Below, piece by piece: positions 21,956 to 32,462 of a stretch of DNA of 64,000 nt. The stretch is from Multifurca ochricompacta (taxonomy: Eukaryota > Basidiomycota > Agaricomycetes > Russulales > Russulaceae): positions 1-64,000 of the forward strand of contig WTXG01000043.1 of assembly GCA_022496185.1 (NCBI GenBank). Reading direction: 5' to 3'. A program made the position numbers and the translations under genes. The notes below the pieces were generated by a model, which ran no database searches, was not told the DNA's origin, and saw only the letters and a program-made list of their open reading frames with translations. Positions within the stretch are counted from its first letter, which is position 1; each line of letters begins with the position of its first letter.

Positions 21956-24900
21956 ATGCAATCCGAATCGTTTTCGTTCAGGAAGACACTCCGTATGATA
22001 TTCCATACCTCATCTGACGATGAACCGGTCTGTGAGTATCCGTCTCACCTCTTGCGTGATAGCTTATCAATTTGCCCTGTCCAGCAACTGGCCGCAACCT
22101 TTCCTCATCAGGTCCAATCGGTGAAGGCGGTGGTGTCGCGATGAGTGCGATCGAGACTGCTCTCGCATCCTTGAAGGAGGCAAGCTCTTTGGCAGGACAC
22201 ATACCGTATATCTCCCCAGTGGCGGGTCTCCTACTTCAAGTTCTCACCATGCGAGATGCAAGCGTCCAGCTACTTTCCTACTCATCTTTTATGCTGACCT
22301 TTTTTTTTTTCTCAAAGGAGGTAAAGCAGCACAAAGATGAGTGGGATATTGTAATGCGCAAGCTTGGCAGAGTTGCTGGTCTTGTCGTGAATGTCGGAGA
22401 GTCCTGCCAGAAATATAACTTGGAGGAAAATGATCTCCCTCTCGGTCTGCGCGCAATCCTACAATCCCTTCAGTCGTACGTCCTATATTCACTAATATTC
22501 TATCCCTGGCTGATCTTACATAAGTGAACTACGTGGGATTGAAGGCGCGCTTAAGCGAAGCACAGAAATGGGGCGTGTTGAGAAGGTTCTCTTACGCAAG
22601 GATTTACTGCGGAAAGTCAAGCAATATGATGGGGAGCTATCTAATGTGCTTCAAACTTTCCAGGTCAGTCCTAGGATTATGTTCTCTAGCGCTCATCCAA
22701 CTCATTGATACCAGGCCGAGTTGGTTTTGGACGTCCGTTTTGCACAACTCGTTGAAGGTCGCAAGGTATGGATGGGTACAGCTGATATCTAGTTACATCC
22801 CTGACAAGAACTGAATAGGTTTCTCACGCTGGCCCACCTGGTGATTCCCAAGTCATGTGGGCATTTCTTGATTTCTACCCTTGCTGTCCCTGTAGGCTGA
22901 CAACCACCCAGGTCCATCACTCAGGAACCACGTTCACCTCAAATTTTCTTTGGTCGCGATGCCGAGCTTGCTGAGATCATTCAAATGATTTTCACCGGCA
23001 TCCGCTCTCGTCCTGCTCGCATTGCAATCCTTGGGCCTGGTGGTTATGGCAAAACAACTCTTGCGAATGCAGTCCTCACTCATTCCCAAGTTCATGAGCA
23101 CTTCAGGCGTGCTCGATACTTTGTTGCTTGTGAATCAATCTTCTCATCTGGTGCTCTCCTAGTTGAACTCGCAAAGACCCTTGGTGTCTTGGATGGTGCT
23201 TCGGATGCCTCCTGGTCTCATATTGATGCTACATTGAACTCTAAGGATACCATCATCTGTCTTGACAATTTTGAATCACCTTGGGACCAGGCTGGTGACA
23301 TCAGATATTCTGTTGAGGAGCTGCTCTCTAGAATCACAGCGATCAACTCTGTCACATTACTTGTCACAATGCGAGGCACAGTGCGGCCAGCCCAGACCCA
23401 GTGGACAAAGCCCCCGCTGACTCCTTTGAGGACTCTCAGCCAAGATGCTGCTAAAGAAATTTGGGAGGAAATAGGAGATAACTATGATAAATCTGCAGAA
23501 GAACTCATCAAAGCCGTGGATTATGTTCCCCTTGCTGTCACCCTGCTGGCCCATCTTGCCCAGGCAACAACACCTTCCTTATTATTGAAAGAATGGAATC
23601 AAAAGCAGACCAGACTTATTCAAATGGGTCACAGCCATAGGCTATCAAACCTTGAATCCTCCATTCAACTATCTATTGACAGTGGCAGGATGGCAGCCTA
23701 TCCACCTGCCAAGGATTTACTTGGAATTCTCAGCTTGATACCAGATGGGATACATACAAAGCAGCTGGAAAGATTCCAAGAGATCCTTGTTAATATGGAT
23801 CTTCTGTCCAGCCTGCGTGTTTTGCAGCAGTGCAGCCTTATAAATGTGATTGGGGAGAGATATCAAACTCACCCAATTATTCGTCATTTTTGTAGTCATC
23901 AAGACTTGATGTCACTACAATATAAAGGCTCTCTCCAGGAGTTCTACATTGACCTGGCATCCTCTGAATCATATAAAGTACAGGCCCAGAAACATGCTGA
24001 AATGGTCCTTGAAGTGAATAACACAAAAGCCATGCTATTTTATCTTTTAAAGTCAAACTATGACAATCAGTCTAAGCTAGTCAATTCCATCCTCACATTT
24101 ACTCTTTTCCATGCCAGCATAGGTGACCTATCAGACAAATTGATAAGCCAAACCATTGAATATTTAAAAAAGAGTCAGGCTTCCAAACCATTGTTAATAA
24201 GGTGTCATCAGACATGGGGAAAATTGTACTATTTTGCAAGTAGCTTTAAACAGGCAAAAGATAAAGTCCAAGAAGCAGAAAAGCTGTGTTCATCAATCTC
24301 TGATAAAAATGGACCTCTGCATGCAACTTTGCTAAGAGATCTTGGTGAACTTCACCTCTTAGATGGAGCACTAAATGAGGCAGAAGCATCATATCAAAAA
24401 GCCTTGGAACTTCACATAATTGCCAAAGATGTTGTAGGCCAAGGGAGTGATTACAAAGGACTTGGAGACACATATTTACGCTTGAGGAAGCTAGATGAGC
24501 AGAAGCTTCTTATGAAAAGGCTTTGGAATTCACAAGCTTACCAATAATGCCCTGGGTCAGGGAAATGATCACTTTGGACTTGGGGGTATATATTTGCAGT
24601 TGAAGAGACCAGCTGATGCTGAAACCTCATATAAGAATGCCTTAGACTTCCACAAGATTGCCAATGATGCCCTCTGGCAAGGAAATGATCACAAGGGGCT
24701 TGGAAACACATATACACAGTTGAATAAACTAGATGAGGCTATAACCTCATATAGAAAGGCCTTAGAGTTCCACAAAATTGCCAACAACATTCTGGGTCAA
24801 GGGAATGATTACAGAGGACTTGGGACACATATCTTCAATTGGGAAAGCTAGATGAAGCTGAAGCCTCCTTCAAAATGGCATTGGAGTTTCACAAGATGGC

Positions 24901-25225
24901 TAATAATGGTGTGGGTCAAGGAAATGATTTCTTTGGACTTGGGGACACATACCTAAAGCTTAGGAAGCTAGATCAGGCTCAAGTCTCATACCAAAAGGCA
25001 TTGGAATCATATGGAATGGTCAACAATGTCCTTGGTCAAGGAAATGCTTTACATGGTCTGGGAAAAGTGTATATGGAGAAGTCACAACTTGAAGATGCAA
25101 AGTCCACATTTCAGGAAGCCATCACTATGCATCAGAAAGCACATGCTCCAGGATATAAAGGGTTGGATCAGATGTACTTAGATAAAGTCCTGTCCAAAAT
25201 GGGCAACCACACTCCACAAAAGTGA
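21956..25225 (+). CDS. STAND/NLR-like receptor: helical N-terminus, NB-ARC, TPR array (three 1-bp losses)
   Basis: It starts MQSESFSFRKTLRMIF. An intron (about 22029-22084) is followed by a helical domain (SAIETALASLKEASSLAGHI, then EVKQHKDEWDIVMRKL) that resembles the MLKL/HeLo-type four-helix N-termini found in basidiomycete NLRs. An NB-ARC domain follows, with IFFGRDAELAEII, the P-loop GPGGYGKTTLA, Walker B TIICLDNFES and an MRGTVRP sensor-like segment. The C-terminus is a TPR array of 40-residue units. Proteins of this build act as intracellular sensors that can trigger cell death in self/non-self recognition; that role here is inference. Three single bases are missing in the array, near 24499, 24531 and 24823, splitting it into three frames. 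The last frame ends with KVLSKMGNHTPQK at 25225. One intron (22258-22317) seems to use a GC donor. Confidence 0.82.
24350..25170 (+). repeat. 120-bp tandem repeats encoding TPR units
   Basis: Successive copies of the codons for GQGNDxxGLG start at 24437, 24555, 24675, 24795, 24914 and 25034. The spacings are 118, 120, 120, 119 and 120, so the 40-residue unit is regular and the two short intervals contain the base losses. The units stay close at the DNA level, including the linker KLDEAxxSYxKALExHKIAN. Confidence 0.9.
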
Positions 25226-26725
25226 TGCCTCTGGACTTTGATAGTGTTACCTGATATAGTTACAATGTACTGTACATAAGAGCCCCATGTAGCTAGCTTG
25301 TAAGTTTTCAACTCAACTTCAAAGTATGTTGGTCAAAACTGCCACATGAAAAGCATCATTAAGTACTGTAAATGAATGTGCTATAGTAACCAATCAACTA
25401 AGTATTCACAGGAAGGTAAGATTGGTGTTGTGCATGGCTTGGCTCAAAGCCATAAGCTGGCCATTTCTGAGCCAGAAAAAGCTGGGCCAACATAGGCCAT
25501 GAAAACAGCTTCCAGTGGCCCATGGCTCAGGCTTCAGGTTTGGAAAGCCTGAAGCCACAGCTTAGGCCATGGCTTTTGGTGGCTGAGTCATGCTTTCTAT
25601 CTGGATTTTTGTGAACTGTTGAACCAGAATACTGGTACAGAAGTAGTCTGACATAATTGTGATCACATTTAGATAAAACAATTAATGAGATAAAAACACA
25701 TCTCACATTAATTAAGATACTGAGTATATACATCTCAGATCAATCATGTGATGAAATCACTTTCATTAACAAGCAAGATAATGCACACATTCATTTACTT
25801 TAATTTGGTAGCTGATATAGTACATGTTATGAACTACCCAGCATACATGACTGATGGCAAGATGTGGGGGACACAGCAGAGATGACAGCCACACAGGGTC
25901 TGTAAGGACAATGCTGGCTTAGTCATGATGTCCCACACAGAAGCCTGATGATGAGAATGGCATGAGGTATGACAGATCACATGACTGTAAGGTTTGATGC
26001 CTCATGTACAGAAGGACCCTGAACCTTAGTTGACATGGGAAGATGGTGGCACTGGTTCTGATAGAAGGTTCCATAGTCACATGTCTAGAACCACATGGCA
26101 TCTAGATAGGTAGATAAGACCCTGATGACTAAGCTAGTCCAGCATGTATATATACCCTAGCTAGTCTCACTCAGATGGTTCCCCATCTTGAGCTTTTGTA
26201 CCAATCAGAAGACTTGTGGACCCTCATCTCCCCTTCCTTGCATCTCACCACCCAAACTTGTCCCTTTGGTACTTCATCCTCTGTGACTTAGTACACTGAG
26301 CCTGTGACCTTGGTAGACCCCATGTTGGTCTTTGACTCTGCACTGACCCAAGATCATCCTGACCTTGTCCCTGTGACCTAGCTGCCCACATCAGACTGTG
26401 TACACCCCTCTGAGTGTAACAGTACATCTAAATTGTATATAAAGCCACCAAATCTGCTATAGATAAAGCAGTTGCTATTGTGTTATTGCAAGCATCTAAG
26501 TTAACAAGGTGAGATAGATTGTAGTATTGTAGTATCTAAAATATATTCCCATGCCATCATGATGCCTGTTTCCTTCTGATGGCTCAGGCATTGGACACAA
26601 ATCCTCTGGTCATCACCACTTTTGGCAGGACCCATTTGCTCTCACTCTTCCATTACTATACTGTCAATTAAATTTCTAACATTTGCCTGACTTAATTTCA
26701 GACAGACTCTGACACCAGTACAAGC

Positions 26726-28250
26726 TAGTGATTGGCAGGGGTAACCCTGGGGTATCCTCATTGGTACCCATACCATACCTGTACCCATCACTATGGGTAT
26801 GGGTAACCTGCAGGTCACCTGTGAAAATGCATCCAAGTTCTTTACTTGCATCATGCATTTTGGATAACCAGCCCAGGCCTTCCTGGACCAAGAAGATACA
26901 CAACACATTCATTTGTGGCTGCTTAAGATCCCTCAATGACTCTTGTTTTATGTTCAGAAGATTAAGATAATTCATTATTCCATTTTTGTTTTATTATTCT
27001 GCTTTCAATTTTATACAAGCACAACTAAAATACAGTATACAGAGATGATTAGAGAGGATGTTATAGAACATTGATGAAAAGCCTGTCAGATAACCACACA
27101 GAATGCAAAATAATTTGATGAACACATAGCAATTTGCAGGGGTAACCCCTGGGTAATTGTTTTGATACCTGGGTTACCCATAAAATGAAACATGTGCAAG
27201 TTCTTTACTTGCATTGTGCATTTTGGACATCCAGCCCGGGACATCCTGGTCAAGGAGATATGCACTTGGACACAACGCGTTCATTTATGGCTACTCAAGA
27301 TCCCTCAAAATTCCTATTTTATGTTCATAAGATTAATGTCACAGTTAGGTGCGGTACTGTGTCGAGGTCGAACAAGAGGGAGCAAGTTCAGTCAAGGTTC
27401 AAGGTCACAGAAGATCAAGTCTAGCTCAAGCCCACAACAAGGTCAGAGGGCGCACGCGCGAGAGGCGAAGTCGACGGCAGAGACGCTCAGTCCTGCAACT
27501 AGTTCAAGGGGATCGAAGACTCTCCAAGTCGCGTCTTGGAGGGCTCAAGTGGGGTTCTTACTGAAGGGATTCAAGTGAAGTCAAGGCACCTTGGATTGAA
27601 CACAAGAGAACAGACTTAGTCTGTCTCTCTACTCTAGTTGGTCTTTAAATACATGTAGTTCTAGCTATGTCATAGTAAATAGAAGGTTCTAGGACTATGA
27701 CATAGTATCTAAATGGTTGTGCAGTAGAATGAGCTAGAACTAAGGAGAATTAGGAGGGGTTAGGCCCTCAGTAAGTAAAACACCGGTGAAACACGATGTC
27801 AAGTCATTAGTAACGTCGCAGGGAGAATTCTGTCACAATTAAGATAATTTATTATTCCATTTTTATTTTATTATTCTGGTTTCAATTTTATACAAGTGTG
27901 ACTGTTCTTTGCGTTTCTGTGCATTTCGGATAAGTGGCCCGGGCCATCCCGGTCAAGGAGATAAGCACTTGGACACAACACATTCATTTATGGCTACTCA
28001 AGATCCCTTAAATATTGTTGGTTTATGTTCAGAAGATTAAAAGGATCCTTTATTTACATTATTATTTTATTATTCTGGTTTCATTTCATACAAGTGCGAC
28101 TGTCCTTGTGTGTTTAAGTCAACCTTCCTTAATAGGAAGGAGGTCAGACCACCATGTGATACAATGTAGTCACTGCCCCATGCAGCTTGTAGATACACAT
28201 GGACCTTGTTTCGATAAAGTAATTTGATAATTAGATTATAGAATAGTCTA
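26726..28250. repeat. Tandem, GGGTACCC-rich repeat modules
   Basis: Three related modules contain CTACTCAAGATCCCT or GCTTAAGATCCCTC, then ATGTTCAGAAGATTAA, then TTTATTATTCTG, at about 26915-27010, 27290-27335 plus 27838-27890, and 27995-28085. Two begin with AGGGGTAACCC motifs at about 26737 and 27138. The same text occurs in inverse orientation at 38680-39370 inside the chromovirus. No ORF of substance is seen. Confidence 0.65.
27337..27837. mobile_element. Solo LTR (family C), 501 bp
   Basis: It starts TGTCACAGTTAGG and ends TTCTGTCACA. It is flanked by a perfect 5-bp duplication, ATTAA (27332-27336 and 27838-27842). Removing it restores the sequence seen uninterrupted at about 26957-26975 (AAGATTAAGATAATTCATTA), so the empty site is present in the same window. 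Confidence 0.87.
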
Positions 28251-28257
28251 TATTAGT

Positions 28258-28671
28258 TAGTGATGTTCTGGCCCAGCTTGGCCCAAAAGCCATGGCTTTG
28301 GCTCGGCCTGAGGCAGCTCCGGCTTTCCTGAAGTCTGGGCTGAGCCAAAGCCGCCACAGACGGCTTGGCCCTGGCCTGGCTTGGCCCAAGCTGCAGCTTT
28401 TGGCAGAGAAAATTTTATGACATATAACCAGTAGTTATAGTTCAGCTAATCCAAATCTGACTTGGTGTGTTACATATTGCAAAGCTATATTGAAGAAAAA
28501 GTTTGAAATGCCATGATAAACATGATCACATGACCCAAATCAACCACTTTATGATCAGATTTTTATTGATTTTGACGATTGCTATTGCACTTGTATGTAC
28601 TGTTGAAAGCCATGGCCTGAGCTGGTGGCTTTGGCTTTTAGTTTCTCTGAGCCAGGCCAGGCACATCACTA
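28258..28671. mobile_element. 414-bp hAT MITE with 8-bp target duplication
   Basis: The ends are TAGTGATGTTCTGG and the inverse of TAGTGATGTGCCTGG. ATATTAGT lies on both sides (28250-28257 and 28672-28679). The related sequence at about 38290-38345 (inverse orientation) lacks the insert, which gives the empty site. It is non-coding and rich in GGCTTTGGC/GCCATGGC motifs. Confidence 0.85.
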
Positions 28672-29523
28672 ATATTAGTCTAGAGTGTATTTTAGATAGT
28701 GCCAGATGTTGAACCAGAGTACTGGTACAGAGCTACCAGAGATCAGTCCGACATAAGATTGTGATCATGCATTTCAGAGATAATGCAGCCAATCACAATC
28801 ACTTAGATACTTAATGATCCTAATACATCTGAAAGCAGTCATGTGACTATAATCACATTATAAATGCATTGTACTTACAATTAGATTAATAGCCAATTAG
28901 TACATGCAGATGTATATAAAAGCCTATGTAAATATGCTACAAGAATAAAGTTGCTATTGCATTATTGAAAGCATCTAAGCCTCTACACAAACAAGGTGAG
29001 ATAGAGTAGTAAAGTAGCATCTAAAGTACAGTCTATGCCATGCCTGATTCTTCACTTAGAAGAGTAAGCCACTGATAACTAATTAGATTTACATCACATG
29101 CTTGATTGGCTTTGGTATTTTGTAGAATAGTACTAGAACCTATTTAAAGATGCCCTGTAGCACACTGCAGATCCCATCTCATCTTCTTGGGGCTGTAGGC
29201 TCTTAGCAATTGTTCAATATAGGTGTATTCTTGCTGGATTTTCACTCTTAGTTTCACCACAATCTCAACATCTTATCTTATCTACATAGCAAGCACAGGA
29301 TAGAAACACCTGTTACAAATGCTGTTATTGATACAAGCTGAAATAAGACAACCTATGTTACAGGAGTTAAATAGGAGACATAATATGGCAGAAGGCCAAA
29401 GCAGTGGCCAGGGGTTGATGTAGGAGACTATATAGCGAATAGCTCAGTCTTTGTAGTAGAAGACTATATTGAGTAACTAGTACCTATATAGCAAATAGCT
29501 ACAGTAATAGAGTCAGCAAAGGA

Positions 29524-30038
29524 TGTTGACACAGGATGTGTCTAGAGATGCTTCAGGCATCTGAGGATCACTCTAGCTGTAGATAAGATTAGATTAGGTT
29601 CCGGAGTTTTGGACTTTTTATGATATCTTTATTACATTTCTTTTTCTCCTTACTCAGCTGATTAGTGATGTACTTAGTAATGCGCAGTAAGCACATGATA
29701 TCTCTTTGGCCAATGGCCTTTATCCCTCACTGTTTATTGTCCAGCACTTGTGGACTTATTCCCAGTGTGCACAGACCATTTCCCCTGGCCCCCATGGGTA
29801 TATAAGGGTGTCTGTTTTGTCCTTTACACTTCAGAGTTCTTCTTCCTCTGAAGTGTAAGTCGTCTTTACTTTACTTTCTACTTTTCCTCTGACTGATGTT
29901 CTCTATGTAGATAACTTGTCTTTCTAGGTCAGTAGTATAGTAATAAAGAGTTCTTCTTCCTCTGAAGTATAACTTGTCTTTCTAGCCTAACATGCTACTA
30001 ACTGCAGTCAGTATAACCAGCAGCATGATTGTTTGACA
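29524..30038 (+). mobile_element. Solo LTR (family A), second copy, 515 bp
   Basis: It has the same ends as the copy at 11212 (TGTTGACACAGG ... GTTTGACA), flanked by AAGGA at 29519-29523 and 30039-30043. It is longer because about 110 bp around AGTTCTTCTTCCTCTGAAGT is duplicated downstream of the TATA-like GGGTATATAAGGG. Confidence 0.88.
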
Positions 30039-30553
30039 AAGGAATGCTGTAGCTACAAGTGAGAATGGTACTAACCTCAGTCTTTGTAGTAGAAGACTGA
30101 GGTTCTAATAAATGATTAAACGCATATAAAGTTATTGGTCCAGGCCGGCATCTTATCTGTGCTGGCTGCTATTCCAACAGTTGATATAATGTAAACTACA
30201 AGTCCTTCAAAAAATGCAGCTTAAAACTTGATTTGATGTTGTAAAGCAACAGCTTGGGCCTGAGCTGGGCCTAAGCTGGCCAGAAGCTGTCACTACAGCC
30301 CAGGCTTGAGTTTTGAAAAGCCTAAGCTGCCAAAAGCCGGGCCTAAGCTGCAGCTTCAGGCCAAGCCAGGGCTGTCACAACACTAGGTAAGATGCAGTCC
30401 AAGTGCTACTGCACAGCACACAACTCAACTATCAGATCAGCACTGCATGTCAGAAATGGATCAATGGCCAACTTGGATCACTTGCTAAATGTGCAGTACT
30501 GTAAAGACTAATCAATATATAGTTTTGACCAACAGAACTGAATTATAACTACC

Positions 30554-31000
30554 TGTTACGACTCAACGATATTACGGCTTAACGACCAAACTATTCACAA
30601 GATTATCTCAAGAATCATTGCTTAATTTCATTTGCTTAATTTCATTTAGTTCCTAATCATAATAAACCGCCTCACTCCTACACATTCTATCTAAGACCCA
30701 ACAACATATTCCATAGGTCGCCCCCCCATGTCAGCCTCGCTCCCCACGTCAGCCTCGCTCCCCGCGTCAGCCTCGCCCCCCATGTCAGCCTCACTCAAGT
30801 CTCGTACCTATTTAAACCCCCATTTTCTTTCATAGTACCCTTAGTCTCGATCTCTTGTTTCCCCTAGAATTGTAACCTCCAGAATATCATATCTTTTCTC
30901 TGCTTCGCCTAGCATGCTTAGCACTCGTCTCACCACCCGAACTATGCCAGACTGATCGTCTGACATCGAACTCTATACGCTAAGCGGGTCAACCATAACA
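30554..31000 (+). repeat. Left LTR of the chromovirus
   Basis: It begins TGTTACGACTCAACG and ends CAACCATAACA. It has four copies of a 17-bp CCCC-ATGTCAGCCTCGCT-like unit (30720-30795), where the right LTR has three. Differences from the right LTR outside this array are all transitions, mostly at CpG. Confidence 0.93.
30809..30816 (+). promoter_or_regulatory. LTR TATA box and inferred transcript start
   Basis: TATTTAAA lies 32 bp upstream of TTAGTCTCGATCT (30841-30853), which would put the RNA 5' end at or near 30841. This is the same sequence that is complementary to the primer-binding site. Confidence 0.6.
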
Positions 31001-31002
31001 TT

Positions 31003-31015
31003 AGATCGAGACTAA
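31003..31015 (+). promoter_or_regulatory. Self-priming primer-binding site
   Basis: AGATCGAGACTAA, two bases after the left LTR, is the exact 13-nt reverse complement of 30841-30853 near the predicted RNA 5' end. Tf1-type elements prime minus-strand synthesis from their own folded 5' end rather than a tRNA, and this arrangement fits that mechanism. Confidence 0.65.
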
Positions 31016-31040
31016 TAGAACCCCCCCAAACGAACAGATA

Positions 31041-32462
31041 ATGTCTACTCCCGTTGGACCTGGTAGTGGAATTGTTAAGCTTCCCTTCCCTCTAAGACCC
31101 CGGTCACATGATAACATCCCAGAAGAAGAACGACCTGGTTCCCGATGGCTCGCCGCCAATGAAGAAGATGTAACCTGGAGTGGTTACTATTGGAAACTGG
31201 ATAATATTAACATCCCAATAGAAACAATCTACGGTCTCTGGTTCGAGATCACCTACTTTGAACATTTCAATGCCTGGATGGCAATTAAGGTCGCCTGCCC
31301 AGAAATGGGCCTCCCATCTAACCCACCGCAGGGACTCACTGTCAACACTTCTTATGCCACGGCTTTCACTGGCGTAACTGCCATGCCTACCACATTTCCA
31401 GAACCTCTTACATCACCGTCATGAGCTATATCTAGAGCCCCAACTGTACCACAACCCGCACCCCCAACAACAACCAAATATGAGCGACTTGACAGGTTGT
31501 TCCCGCTTAGATTCAATGGAGATCGCACAAAGACCGAAGACTTCCTCAAAGCGTTTGACTCTTTCCTCGAGTTAAATGACCGGTCCGAGGTTGCCATCGA
31601 CAAAGTGAAAAGGAGTCTCTACTTCCTGCAACAACTAGAAGGTCCTCAGGTCCAGGCCTTCTATAATAATTCGATCGATTTCCTTAAGCGAGCAAAGATT
31701 GACAGTAGCCTCATTCCACAGAATACTGATGCTTGGGCAATCATCGAGAGGCGGTTCCTCAATACGTTCTTCGACTTCACAATGAGGGAACAAGCATATG
31801 AATCAGTACAGAAATTACGGATGAAGGATGGACACATTGATGAATTCATCGCCTCCTTCAACATCTTAATTCAACGAGCTGGCCTCCACCCCGATGACCC
31901 TAGTATGATGCGTCTCTTCACCTGGGGACTACAGGGCCACTTAGCAGAAAAATGTGTTGAACAACACTCCCCGATGACACTGGAGCAATGGCAAAAGGCA
32001 GCACAAACTCAACAATGAAATTTCATTATTGTCCAAGGTCTCCACAGCAAGACAGCACGTCCAACTAATGACCTGCCGTTCTGGCGCCGACCTATAAGCA
32101 GTCAAACCCAACAATCATGATGAGACCACGACAATACGGATGCTAACACCATTCGACGTGCAGTTACCGACGATGACAAAGAATGCTGCAAATGCAAAGG
32201 ATTGTGTTTCTATTGCATGCGGAAGGGACACCTATCTCGTGACTGCCCTCAGAAGAAGCCTCGCATCGCAACTGCAACAACAGTTGACTCCCAGGTAATT
32301 GTCCCTACAGCTCAAAATACAACTCAAAGAACTTCGAAGGCACCCGCGGATACACAACCCGATGTTGCTGCCATCGTCGCTATGATTAAAGGGTTAACCA
32401 AAGAACAGGAAGACCAGGTACAAACCCTACTCGCTGCTGATTCGGATTTTGTAACAGCCTGA
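31041..32462 (+). pseudogene. gag: Chromovirus gag (capsid and zinc knuckle), four internal TGA stops
   Basis: It starts at ATG 31041 (MSTPVGPGSG). One frame holds a retrotransposon-gag-like region (FPLRFNGDRTKTEDFLKAFD, then FTWGLQGHLAEKC) and a CCHC zinc knuckle CFYCMRKGHLSRDC. The frame is broken by TGA at 31422, 32016, 32118 and 32121. At each, CGA (Arg) would be the ancestral codon by a single C-to-T change. It ends with TGA at 32460. The protein would form the particle and bind RNA. The pol frame lies at -1 to it. Confidence 0.85.

Larger units (their letters stand above)
25423..30385. mobile_element. 4.96-kb hAT-like non-autonomous element with nested insertions
   Basis: The left end reads TGGTGTTGTGCATGGC. 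The right end is the inverse of TAGTGTTGTGACAGCC. The 8-bp sequence GGTAAGAT occurs directly before the left end (25415-25422) and directly after the right end (30386-30393), the target-duplication length of hAT transposons. Both ends carry subterminal GC-rich AGGCC/GGCTT motifs. No transposase ORF is visible. Inside lie a 501-bp solo LTR, a 515-bp solo LTR, a 414-bp MITE and tandem modules shared with the element inserted in the chromovirus. Confidence 0.78.
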
